A stretch of DNA of 64,000 nucleotides from Clostridium sp. UBA4548. GTDB lineage: Bacteria > Bacillota > Clostridia > Clostridiales > Clostridiaceae. The notes below the pieces were generated by a model. That model was given only the letters and a program-made list of their open reading frames with translations. It did no database searches and was not told the origin of the DNA. A program made the translations under genes and the position numbers. The stretch lies in contig NZ_DGLI01000026.1 in the NCBI RefSeq assembly GCF_002387895.1, forward strand, positions 18,492 to 82,491, given 5' to 3'. Positions within the stretch are counted from its first letter, which is position 1; each line of letters starts with the position of its first letter. Shown here piece by piece: positions 8,197 through 15,849 of this stretch.

Positions 8197-8484
8197 CTAA
8201 ATTCTTCCCTCTCCCCATGTTGTTCCTTCAGAAATTATGTGGTATATTTCTTTAGCACAAATAATAGCTACATGTACCTCTAAATTAGGACCACATAATC
8301 CTGTAGCAGCAGATGTAACTAAAATGAATGATAGTTTATCAGTAAAAGTTTTAAACTTAGAAAGCTCATTTAAATATTCTAAAGCTTTCCCTTTTACAAA
8401 TTACTGAGGTTTTGATTTACCTTCATTCATTTTTATACCCTCATATCTATTTTCAATTAACTTTAAAATTGCTTTGTTAACAGC
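8197..8484 (-). pseudogene. Broken ORF of unknown family with in-frame TAA
   Basis: The leftward frame reads AVNKAILKLIENRYEGIK, then MNEGKSKPQ, a TAA, then FVKGKALEYLNELSKFK and a hydrophobic segment containing LVTSAATGLCGPNLEVHVAI, ending at TAG. The amino-acid pattern looks protein-coding on both sides of the stop (amphipathic helices, then a Gly/Ala-rich hydrophobic patch), so it is probably one decaying gene. I do not recognise the family. No good ribosome binding site or start remains at the 5' end. Confidence 0.4.
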
Positions 8485-8510
8485 TTAAGAGTATTATAAG
8501 GTAATCTATA

Positions 8511-9083
8511 CTATTTCAAATTGAAGTCCATTATCTTTTCAAATACCATATCTTGGTTTGGAACCATATAAGAAACTCTATGACAAATAAATGAACCATG
8601 TATTGGATTTTTATTTAATTCTTCAGTTAAAGCTAATGTATCATCTTTACTTATAAATTCAGCAATTGTCATATGTGCTTTAAAAGGCCACTTTCTACTG
8701 TAAAACTCAATACTTTTAACACTTTCAATAATTTTATATAATTCTTCAAACTTTTCTTGTTCCTTAATCTCTAAAACCACACCATTTGCAACTGGAAGAA
8801 AGTTTATAAAGGGTCCATACTGGACTTTAAACTTATTAAAGTCTGCTAATTTCATTTTAATTTCATTTATTCCTTCAATTGTTAAGGGATTTTTAAGCGG
8901 CATTGTTAAGCTTATGTGAGCACAACATCCCTCTGCTGAAAAGCTATCATACTTTTGCCTTAATTGATTTACCATAGATAGGAGTGGCTCTGGTGGAATA
9001 AATAAAATAACTCCATATTTATATTCCCTTTCCCATTCATGCTCCCATAATTCCTCGTTAGCATATTGAGTTATTGCTTTCAT
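8511..9083 (-). CDS. 2H phosphoesterase superfamily protein
   Basis: This 190-residue protein has two 2H motifs, HISLTM near residue 56 and HMTIAE near residue 143, spaced as in 2'-5' RNA ligase/cyclic phosphodiesterase-like proteins. The region between (YGPFINFLPVANGVVLEI) fits the central strands. It is longer than the 2H protein at 5546-6052 and only distantly similar. The start ATG follows GGAGGGGATAGTGT. The 35 bases upstream of that site are nearly the same as those before the methyltransferase at 9791-10444, implying a copied leader. The substrate is unknown. Confidence 0.75.
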   Translation of the reverse strand: MKAITQYANEELWEHEWEREYKYGVILFIPPEPLLSMVNQLRQKYDSFSAEGCCAHISLTMPLKNPLTIEGINEIKMKLADFNKFKVQYGPFINFLPVANGVVLEIKEQEKFEELYKIIESVKSIEFYSRKWPFKAHMTIAEFISKDDTLALTEELNKNPIHGSFICHRVSYMVPNQDMVFEKIMDFNLK

Positions 9084-9090
9084 ACACTAT

Positions 9091-9125
9091 CCCCTCCCAA
9101 TTCAATGTAATAATTCTTAATTCCC
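9091..9125 (-). repeat. Leader repeat, copy 1
   Basis: This 35-base block upstream of the 2H gene start matches 10451-10485 at 31 positions, including an identical core TTCAATGTAAT on the plus strand. Both copies end at the ribosome binding site of a minus-strand gene, although the genes themselves are unrelated. Confidence 0.75.
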
Positions 9126-9173
9126 TGATATTTCTCTCAATCTTCACCTAAAGTATTAACTTACTTGTCAACA

Positions 9174-9566
9174 CTATCTTTGACAAAAACAGAAAGGATG
9201 CCCAGCAGGATCAATCATAACTGTCCAGTCATCTGAAAACTGAACAGATGCTACAGTAGCGCCACAGTTGATAGCGTGTTGGATAGCTTTTTTTATGTCT
9301 GATACAACAAAATCGAAATGAATACTTTTCTGCTGCTCATCAGAATTATCCGGCCAAACAGGAGGTTTATAGTCAGCTTCTTCTTGGAATATCAAGAAAG
9401 GAGTTATTCCTGTTTTGCTTACAGATATCCATTCTGGATCATCGTTATGCTTTTGCCACCCCAATAGCTTTGCATAGAAGTCAGCTAATGCGTTTGCATT
9501 TTGACAGTCAATTACTACCGAGAATATCCTAATGCTTAACTCTTTATCACTTTTTATTTCACTCAT
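9174..9566 (-). CDS. VOC (glyoxalase-like) family protein
   Basis: This 130-residue single vicinal-oxygen-chelate protein has two beta-alpha-beta-beta-beta modules. Module 1 opens with RIFSVVIDCQNANALADFYAKLLGW; module 2 holds SIHFDFVVSDIKKAIQHA and ends with DWTVMIDPAGHPFCFCQ. This is the Glyoxalase_6 type with the DPAGHPFC ending. Potential metal ligands are His in SIHFD and the acidic strand residues. Catalytic activity is not assured; many are binding or resistance proteins. The ribosome binding site is weak (AAAGATAAATT). Confidence 0.8.
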   Translation of the reverse strand: MSEIKSDKELSIRIFSVVIDCQNANALADFYAKLLGWQKHNDDPEWISVSKTGITPFLIFQEEADYKPPVWPDNSDEQQKSIHFDFVVSDIKKAIQHAINCGATVASVQFSDDWTVMIDPAGHPFCFCQR

Positions 9567-9678
9567 AATTTATCTTTAGTGAGAGAGTGTATAATAAGTA
9601 CCAAACCTCACTAAAACTCACCTCTTTTCTATATCTAGTGCACATTCCTAGACACAGATTGATTTTATTTTCATTATA

Positions 9679-9709
9679 CATAGACTACATATAATCTATG
9701 TGGTCTATG
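9679..9709. other. 13-bp inverted repeat in a 220-base spacer
   Basis: CATAGACTACATA and TATGTGGTCTATG pair over 13 bp (one G-U) around a TAATC loop. There is no clear T-tract on either side, so it is an unusual stem or an operator between the VOC gene and the methyltransferase end. Nothing else was seen in 9567-9790. Confidence 0.5.
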
Positions 9710-9790
9710 ATTTATTGCTTGTGTATAACCTATTATTAACTATGTGTGTAATTCGTCATATGAGAATATTAACTGGTAACTTTATCCTAT

Positions 9791-10444
9791 TTATATCTTT
9801 CTTGCTAATATTCCTGCTGTATGATGATAATGAGGTTTACCATGTCCATCATCTATAATATTTTCTTCAAAGTATTTAATTGTCTCCCAATCTTTAAACA
9901 GCATTCCTAATTCATTGTCCTTAAAACCAGTTACCCAGGTATCTATACTATCTGAATAATACGTATCCTCATTTCTTATTTCTGCAAGTTCATGTTGACG
10001 ATTAAATGCATTATCGTGAATTGTGAATACTGTAATATACATATATCCACCATCTTGTACGTTATTTTTTAGTCTTTGAATAACCTGAATTGATGCTGCT
10101 TTATCTAAAAAGTTAAGTGCACCACCTGTAGAAAGAACTAAATCATATTTATTACTATCATAATAGTCAAATACTGAAATAACCTCTGTCTCAATGTTCA
10201 ATCCAATACTTTCAGCATTTTTATTCAAAAGTTTTAAACCTTCTCTTGATATATCTATAGCCTTCACTCTTATTCCTTCTCTAGCAAGAAATATTGAATG
10301 TCTTCCATTACCTGCCCCCGCATCAAGACTTGTTTCGATTGGATATTTATTTACTATATTTGCAATTATTTCATCTGGTTTCTCTAAATACCCGTCAGTG
10401 TCTGAATAAATTTTATTCCAAACATTCATTTTAATATCACTCAT
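9791..10444 (-). CDS. SAM-dependent methyltransferase (TehB-like)
   Basis: This 217-residue class I methyltransferase opens with MSDIKMNVWNKIYSDTDGY, followed by motif I SLDAGAGNGRHSIFLA near residue 45, motif II KAIDISREGLKLL and motif IV YDLVLSTGGALNFL. The arrangement resembles tellurite-resistance TehB and related thiol or small-molecule methyltransferases. The start ATG follows GGAAGGGGATATTT; an ATG seven codons earlier lies inside the ribosome binding site. It shares a nearly identical leader with the 2H gene at 8511-9083. The substrate cannot be inferred. Confidence 0.82.
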   Translation of the reverse strand: MSDIKMNVWNKIYSDTDGYLEKPDEIIANIVNKYPIETSLDAGAGNGRHSIFLAREGIRVKAIDISREGLKLLNKNAESIGLNIETEVISVFDYYDSNKYDLVLSTGGALNFLDKAASIQVIQRLKNNVQDGGYMYITVFTIHDNAFNRQHELAEIRNEDTYYSDSIDTWVTGFKDNELGMLFKDWETIKYFEENIIDDGHGKPHYHHTAGILARKI

Positions 10445-10450
10445 AAATAT

Positions 10451-10485
10451 CCCCTTCCAATTCAATGTAATACCTCTTAATTCTC
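10451..10485 (-). repeat. Leader repeat, copy 2
   Basis: This is the second copy of the block at 9091-9125, with 31 of 35 bases identical. It directly precedes the methyltransferase start and includes its ribosome binding site. Confidence 0.75.
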
Positions 10486-10507
10486 AGTAACCTGCTATTT
10501 TAAAAAC

Positions 10508-11152
10508 CTATACCACATTCTCACCATTTTCATATTTAAAATAAGTCCCATAAATGTCCATGTTATCATCTACAATTTTAATAAATGAATTATCATATAA
10601 TCCATATATAGTTGTATATTGTGATGCTTCATAAACTTCTTTCATATGCTCTTCACTGGCAGAATCTAAGTGGGGTTCAACATTAATGTCTACAATTCCA
10701 ATACCCTCATAAATAGCTAGTTCTGGAATGTTATCATTTATATCTCTTGCTAGCACTACTCTTTTAGCCATATTTATTGAACCAGCACTCATTCCAATAG
10801 TAATCCCTTCCCTTTTCTGCAAAGTAGGAATTAGATTGTATTCTTTCATGTGTTCAATTTGCTTTAATGTATTTCCACCTGAAAGCCAAATCACCTCAGC
10901 ATTTTCTACATATTCAAGAGCTTTTTCTTTAGAAGTTCTATAGTCTATGGTGTTAACTTCATTGAAAGTAATACCATTTTCTCTAAACATGTTCAAAAAC
11001 ACCTGCCTATACTTATCAGTTTTTAAGTGTTCACCAAAGTCTGATGCAATAAATAACATAGATCCATTGTTATGATAATGTTCTTTTATACAATTAATAA
11101 AATCCTCAGGAAATCCATTTGGAAATCCACTAGATAAAATCGATACTCTCAC
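10508..11152 (-). CDS. Peptidase S51 (dipeptidase E-like)
   Basis: This 214-residue protein is related to Asp-specific dipeptidase PepE and cyanophycinase. The nucleophile elbow is GMSAGSINMA near residue 120 and the preceding family motif is IWLSGGNTLKQ near residue 90. A histidine-bearing segment (VEPHLDSASEEHM) follows where the catalytic His is expected. It probably acts in the cytoplasm on short peptides or related amides. The start is GTG, behind GGGGGAATGAGAA. It is followed about 60 bases downstream by the methyltransferase. Confidence 0.82.
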   Translation of the reverse strand: MRVSILSSGFPNGFPEDFINCIKEHYHNNGSMLFIASDFGEHLKTDKYRQVFLNMFRENGITFNEVNTIDYRTSKEKALEYVENAEVIWLSGGNTLKQIEHMKEYNLIPTLQKREGITIGMSAGSINMAKRVVLARDINDNIPELAIYEGIGIVDINVEPHLDSASEEHMKEVYEASQYTTIYGLYDNSFIKIVDDNMDIYGTYFKYENGENVV

Positions 11153-11182
11153 TTCTCATTCCCCCTCATACTCTATAAGCCC

Positions 11183-11878
11183 TTATGATTGGTTAGATAG
11201 CTTTCTAATAAGCCCTTCCGCTACTTCAATTGAGTTTAGTGCTGCTAATTCCACATTACTTTTAAAGGACTCCGAACCATTTTCATCAGCATTATCTGAC
11301 ATAGAGCGAATAACTATAAAGGGGATTTTATTAACATAGCAGCTGTGAGCTACACTAGCACTTTCCATATCCACACATAAAGGGTTAAATCTTTCTATTA
11401 AATCTTCTCTTTCATTATGTGTAATAAAGGCTTCTCCAGTAATTATCCTTCCAATGTAGCATTTATTTTGAGGTTCTAATTCTTTGCTAACTTCTTTACA
11501 TAATCCTAATAAATTTGCATCAGGTCTAAAATATATATCCTCCATCCAAGGATGGTACTCTGTTAAAATTCCACCTTTTACATCATGGTAAGCTATTTCA
11601 TTTGAAATGACGGTATCTCCAATCTTAAGATTTTTATTTAAGGCACCAGCAACTCCAGTTAAAATAACCTGAGTAGCTCTAAAGCTATCAATTAAAATCT
11701 GTGTTGCAATAGCAGCATTTACTTTACAAACTCCACATAATACTGCTACTACTTCAACACCTTCATAAGTTCCTGAGTAAAACTTTAACATAGCCTTTTC
11801 ACAAAGCTTTTTATCTTTAATTTTATCTATAAAAGGCTGTATTTCTTTTTCTGTAGGTCCAATTATTCCTATTCTCAT
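11183..11878 (-). CDS. mtnN: 5'-methylthioadenosine/S-adenosylhomocysteine nucleosidase
   Basis: This 231-residue MTA/SAH nucleosidase cleaves adenine from methylthioadenosine and S-adenosylhomocysteine, recycling products of SAM use. Diagnostic segments are MRIGIIGPTEKEIQPFI at the start, LTGVAGALNKNLKIGDTVI near residue 80, the ribose-binding VDMESASVAH with catalytic Glu near 170, and RSMSDNAD with the catalytic Asp near 195. Length is normal. The ribosome binding site is GGGGGAGAAAA. With several methyltransferases nearby it could detoxify SAH, but such genes are normally chromosomal housekeeping. Confidence 0.92.
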   Translation of the reverse strand: MRIGIIGPTEKEIQPFIDKIKDKKLCEKAMLKFYSGTYEGVEVVAVLCGVCKVNAAIATQILIDSFRATQVILTGVAGALNKNLKIGDTVISNEIAYHDVKGGILTEYHPWMEDIYFRPDANLLGLCKEVSKELEPQNKCYIGRIITGEAFITHNEREDLIERFNPLCVDMESASVAHSCYVNKIPFIVIRSMSDNADENGSESFKSNVELAALNSIEVAEGLIRKLSNQS

Positions 11879-11894
11879 TTTTCTCCCCCATGTA

Positions 11895-12009
11895 TTAACT
11901 CCTATGCAATATAAACTTTTGGTAAGGATAGTTTCTATCTATAAGTAACTCATCCTCCACAAATCCAAATTTCTTATATAGTGCTCTTGGAGCCATTCCC
12001 TTCACTTTT
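11895..12009 (-). pseudogene. 3' remnant of a GNAT acetyltransferase
   Basis: Between the ABC permease stop and mtnN, one leftward frame reads GMAPRALYKKFGFVEDELLI followed by DRNYPYQKFILHRS and TAA. ALYKKFGF and the YPYQKFILxR tail are typical of the last third of a GNAT protein, and the upstream two thirds, including the acetyl-CoA loop, are gone. The frame is closed upstream by TAA. This is a decayed gene end in an array rich in intact GNAT genes. Confidence 0.65.
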
Positions 12010-12807
12010 TTAAAGTTTATTTATAATTAAGTTTCCTGACTCATATTTTTTAAGTCCTTTATAAAAGGCGGTATAAGCAATGATTATCCACATAACTGCT
12101 ACGGCTAACACAGATAATAGCATTGGTAAACTAAAGTTGTTTATAATTCTAGCTGGCATATATACCATGAAAGCTGCTGGTATTAAGGTGTATAAAACAT
12201 ACCTAAGTCCACCTTTGAATATGCCTTCTGGATATATGGTAAAGCTTATTAGAAATTCAGTGGTAAGCTGTGCAATGCCTTCGGTGTTACCACTATAAAA
12301 ACTTAAGGCATGTATGGTTACTAAAACTGAAGCAAAGATTAATGCACCTGTAATTATAAAGAGTAAAAATAACCCAAAGGCTTTAATATCAAAGCCCTTA
12401 ATAAAGAAAAACAAAATAACTCCGTATAAGGTGTCTCCCCAAGCTGAAACAATAGTCTTCGAACAAAGAATATTTATTAAAGGATCCTTAGGTTGTAATA
12501 AATAGGTGTCTAACTCCCCATTTAAAATCATTCTAGTTATTTGATTTACATTTCCAAAAGTTATGAAGCAAAGTCCAAAACTTGCTGAAGATATTGCCCA
12601 TAGCATCATTGCATCTGTAAAGCCATAACCCCCTATAGTATTTACATTGTTAAATAGTATCCACCAGAAAAATATGAAAGCAGAATTATTTAATGCCATT
12701 CCAAAGCACTGCATTAAAAAGCTCACCCTATACTCCATCACTGCGGATAAATTGAATTTAAAATAAAAACCCATGAGCTTTAAGCTCTTTTTAACCTCCA
12801 TTAACAT
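12010..12807 (-). CDS. ABC-2 type exporter permease
   Basis: This 265-residue membrane protein has six predicted hydrophobic segments (about residues 25-50, 60-85, 110-135, 140-165, 200-225, 230-255). It belongs to the DUF990/ABC-2 permease group that pairs with daunorubicin-type ATPases. The start MLMEVKK overlaps the preceding permease's last 17 bases, so the two are translationally coupled. The ATPase gene lies upstream at 13572-14576. These exporters work as two permeases plus two ATPases; this is the second permease. It is intact, unlike its partner. Confidence 0.82.
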   Translation of the reverse strand: MLMEVKKSLKLMGFYFKFNLSAVMEYRVSFLMQCFGMALNNSAFIFFWWILFNNVNTIGGYGFTDAMMLWAISSASFGLCFITFGNVNQITRMILNGELDTYLLQPKDPLINILCSKTIVSAWGDTLYGVILFFFIKGFDIKAFGLFLLFIITGALIFASVLVTIHALSFYSGNTEGIAQLTTEFLISFTIYPEGIFKGGLRYVLYTLIPAAFMVYMPARIINNFSLPMLLSVLAVAVMWIIIAYTAFYKGLKKYESGNLIINKL

Positions 12808-13588
12808 TTAAGTTCTTTGCCCCCTTTCTGTATAAAATCATAGCTAGTAAGAAAAATCCTATTAAATAAATTATTTGTATACCAAAACCCTTGTAAAATG
12901 CACTAAAGGAAAAGTCTACTGCAAGTTTTCCTGGCACATAAGTTACATAGGCAAAAGGTAAATACTGTGATATATTCTTAAGCCAATTAGGAAAAAGCTC
13001 TATTGGCATTAACATTCCGCCTAAGGTAAAAATAAGCTTGGAATAAATCCAAAAGAAAGCACTATTTTCTTCAAACCAAAAGGATGTTAGTGCTAGGGAT
13101 ATATAAATAAAGAAATTTATAAAGCAACCTACCATTAAGGATAGAAATATAAAAGGTAAGTGTGCAAAGTTGAACCCTTGCAAAGTTCCTACATAAATTA
13201 ATCCTACCAAAATTCCTATAATTCCATTGGTCAAAAGCTTTACTCCTACTTCTCCAAGAAAATAAGAAAAACAATATAATACATAGTTATAGGGTTTATT
13301 TAAAAGGTAAGCTATATTACCACTCTTAACATCCTCATTTACTTGAAGGTGTACTTCTGTTCTTGAAAGAGTTATAAGTTCTGTAACAACTAAATACCAA
13401 ATCATTTGATTTAAGGTAAGTCCTCCAACTAAAGCTCCCTTTTCACTGTAAATGGCTTTCCAAAGCATTAGGTATATAAACATAATAAAGATGAAAAATA
13501 TATTCTTACCTAAGAAGTTTCAAAAATATACTAGGCTGTTTGCCATGGTGATTTTTGAAATTTGACCATATTTACGAATTAATTGCAT
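12791..13588 (-). pseudogene. ABC-2 type permease interrupted by in-frame TGA
   Basis: The natural start is ATG at 13588, overlapping the ATPase 3' end by 17 bases behind GGTGAGAACT. From there 22 codons (MQLIRKYGQISKITMANSLV, then YF) run to a TGA at 13520-13522, and the same frame continues NFLGKNIFFIFIMFIYLMLW to a normal end. Ignoring the TGA gives 265 residues, exactly the length of the partner permease, with six hydrophobic segments. A restart at ATG 13483 would remove most of the first helix. So this is a nonsense mutant, a sequence error, or a read-through case. Confidence 0.75.
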
Positions 13589-14576
13589 AGTTCTCACCGC
13601 CCTTTTTTTGTGTGTAAATTAGTGAGATTACCTCCTCTAAGGGTGCTTCTGATATGGTGATATCATTAACCTTTCCACATTTTATAAGTGTTGTTAATAC
13701 CTCATCTATATCCTGTTTTGTGGTATCAACTTGTACCTTTACTGCATTCCCTTTATGCTTTATTATATTTAAATTTGAATCCTGTAAATTTACTGAATCA
13801 CTGTACTTAATGTGGATTTCCTTTTTATTTAGATAATCATACTTAAGACTTTTTATAGTTTCGTTTAACACCACTTCTCCATGATTTATTATGATAGCTC
13901 TTTTACATAGCTGCTCAATATCTCCAGCATCATGGGAAGTTAAGAAAATTGTAGTTTTCTCCTCTTTATTTAACTGTAAAATAAGCTCTCTAATTTTTTG
14001 CTTAACCACAACGTCTAATCCAATGGTTGGCTCATCCAAGAAGATTATTTCTGGTTCATGTAAAATTGAAGCTGCAATTTCACAGCGAATTCTTTGTCCT
14101 AAGGATAGTTTTCTAACAGGTACATCCATTAAATCTCCTATTTCAAAAACTTCCTTAAGCATTTCAATTCTCTTTTTAAGCTTCTCCTTATCCATTTCAT
14201 AAATATTTCCCAGTAAATTAAAACTGTCTAGTGGAGGTAAGTGAAACCAAAGTTGTGATTTCTGACCAAATACTGTACCTATTTTATAGGACAATTCTCT
14301 TCTATCTTTAGCTGGATTTAATCCTAGAACCTCAATATTTCCTGAGGATGGATATAAAATCCCAGTCATCATTTTAATTGTTGTTGACTTTCCTGCTCCA
14401 TTTGGTCCAATAAAAGCTAATATTTCTCCCTTTTCTACTTGAAAGGAAATATCCTTTACAGCTTTCACTTCCTTATAGGAAGGTGCAAACATTGATTTTA
14501 TGCTTCCACTTAGCCCTGGTTCTTTTGTTTTTACCTTAAAAGTTTTGCATAGATTATTTACCTTGATGATGCTCAT
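13572..14576 (-). CDS. ABC-2 exporter ATP-binding protein
   Basis: This is a 334-residue ATPase of the daunorubicin/ABC-2 exporter type. Walker A is GPNGAGKST near residue 57, the signature is LSLGQRIRCEI near residue 150, Walker B is IIFLDEPTIGLD near 175, and the switch is LTSHD near 210. The C-terminal 90 residues form the accessory domain. It is the first gene of a three-gene unit with two permeases, immediately downstream of a ykkC-family riboswitch, so expression should depend on that ligand. The start ATG follows AAAGGGGGGCGCTTTT. Confidence 0.9.
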   Translation of the reverse strand: MSIIKVNNLCKTFKVKTKEPGLSGSIKSMFAPSYKEVKAVKDISFQVEKGEILAFIGPNGAGKSTTIKMMTGILYPSSGNIEVLGLNPAKDRRELSYKIGTVFGQKSQLWFHLPPLDSFNLLGNIYEMDKEKLKKRIEMLKEVFEIGDLMDVPVRKLSLGQRIRCEIAASILHEPEIIFLDEPTIGLDVVVKQKIRELILQLNKEEKTTIFLTSHDAGDIEQLCKRAIIINHGEVVLNETIKSLKYDYLNKKEIHIKYSDSVNLQDSNLNIIKHKGNAVKVQVDTTKQDIDEVLTTLIKCGKVNDITISEAPLEEVISLIYTQKKGGENYAINS

Positions 14577-14723
14577 AAAAGCGCCCCCCTTTTTTAATTT
14601 GAATATTAATAATTAAGACTTTGTTTGTACATGAAATCTTTTAATAATTAATATCTTATTGCAATAAATTGTGCACTGATTTAATTGCAACTTTCATGAT
14701 TACTATTTAGTCTTAAAAATTTG

Positions 14724-14862
14724 TAAAAAAATAAAGCCTAAAGTACAAATCTCATAAGTTGAGACTCGTCCTTTAGGCTTTTTTCCTAAAAGTGTAGATA
14801 AAATCCTGCATCGCTCGGACCAGACATGTTTCCATCGGAACCCTAGATGCACTCTCGTAGTA
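14724..14862 (-). promoter_or_regulatory. ykkC-family riboswitch, probably guanidine-I type, with terminator
   Basis: Read leftward from 14862, GCATC and GATGC close a helix containing the invariant ykkC halves CTAGGGTTCCG and CTGGTCCGAG, separated by an ATG-GAAA-CAT hairpin. A second part, ACACTTTTAGGAAAAAAGCC, resembles the conserved P3 region ending in a GGxxAxAAAGCC-type core. AAGCCTAAAG from that part also pairs with CTTTAGGCTT to form a terminator followed by TATTTTTTT. Ligand binding should therefore block the terminator. The CCGAG variant favours guanidine over PRPP/ppGpp subtypes, but the subtype is inferred. It lies about 150 bases upstream of the ABC-2 ATPase start. Confidence 0.82.
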
Positions 14863-14867
14863 AGTTA

Positions 14868-14896
14868 ATTATAGTATATTTAGAAACATTTGTAAA
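14868..14896 (-). promoter_or_regulatory. Sigma-A promoter for the riboswitch-ABC operon
   Basis: On the minus strand TTTACA (14896-14891), a 17-base spacer and a perfect TATAAT (14873-14868) place transcription start a few bases before the ykkC aptamer. This spacing and position make it the likely promoter of the exporter operon. Confidence 0.8.
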
Positions 14897-15399
14897 TATA
14901 GTTTTTATAAAATTCTAAATAGTTATATATATTAAACACTTTTCTCATAGTTTTTAATTATATAACTCTATCTCTTTCATTCCTAATGATTATTAAAACC
15001 TGAGATATATAAGTAAAATTGAAATATTATCTTAAAGTTCGATGTGCATCTTAGTAGGTCTAAATTGCAACTTACTCCCCAGATTATTTACATAGCTTAT
15101 TTATAGGTTTATATTAGTATTAAGATATGAGATTGAAAAAAATGGATTATAAATAAGATAGATGTTAATTTTTGAAACTTATATTTTTTTAAGATCATAA
15201 AAAAACTATTTATGTCTAGGCTCATATCTTATGATAGTCTTATAAAGATAAAACTACTCATATTTAAGTTTTGTGATGAAATGCAAGCTATAAGGCTTAC
15301 TTTAAAGAATTGCTTAGCTTAAAAATTGTATTTATAAGACTATTTGCTTTTTAAAAATTTGTAACAAATAATAAAAGAAACTTTTTAGGAGGTGGTACT
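14897..15399. other. Long AT-rich spacer with two long-range inverted repeats
   Basis: No ORF with coding character is visible. Two perfect inverted pairs are: AAGATATGAG (15122-15131) with CTCATATCTT (15221-15230), and ATAGTCTTATAA (15234-15245) with TTATAAGACTAT (15332-15343). Each pair is separated by close to 90 bases. It probably contains the promoter and regulatory region of the LytTR operon. Confidence 0.45.
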
Positions 15400-15837
15400 T
15401 TGAAAATAATCATTGATAGTTCTCCAGAAAATAAAGAAATAGAAATAATGATTAAGTGCACAGAAGTTAATGAAGAGATACAAAAAATTATTTCACTACT
15501 TAAGCAAAATGATGAGAAAATCATTGGTATTTTTAATGGTACTTCCTACCTCATTGAACCAAATGATATATATTACTTTGAAACTGTAGATAAAAAGACT
15601 TTTATTTACACAGAAGCACAAGTTTTAGAGACTCATTTAAGACTTTATGAAATAGAGGAAAAACTATCAAAGTTAGATTTCTTTAGAGCCAGTAAATCTA
15701 CCATAATAAACACTTCTAAAATTAAAAAGCTTGCACCTAGATTTAATGGTAGGCTAGAGGCTCTACTGGAAAATGATGAAAAGCTTATTATTTCAAGACA
15801 GTATGTGCCAGTAATTAAGGAAATCTTAGGGATGTAA
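15400..15837 (+). CDS. LytTR-domain transcriptional regulator
   Basis: This 145-residue protein has a short N-terminal lead (about 45 residues) and a LytTR DNA-binding domain from about residue 48 to the end, with YLIEPNDIYYFETVDKKTF and FFRASKSTIINTSKIKKLAP as characteristic strands. There is no receiver domain, so it belongs to the stand-alone LytTR regulators encoded with membrane inhibitors. The start is TTG behind AGGAGGTGGTACT. A DUF3021 gene follows 12 bases later, the usual partner, and an ABC exporter lies downstream as the probable target. Confidence 0.88.
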   Translation: MKIIIDSSPENKEIEIMIKCTEVNEEIQKIISLLKQNDEKIIGIFNGTSYLIEPNDIYYFETVDKKTFIYTEAQVLETHLRLYEIEEKLSKLDFFRASKSTIINTSKIKKLAPRFNGRLEALLENDEKLIISRQYVPVIKEILGM

Positions 15838-15849
15838 AGGAGTGATTGT

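Noticed and set aside
395..12009. Integron-like gene cassette array
   Set aside because: The genes are same-strand and single-ORF, but I saw no repeated attC-like recombination sites between them and no integrase in the window. The only shared spacer block is the leader repeat found twice.
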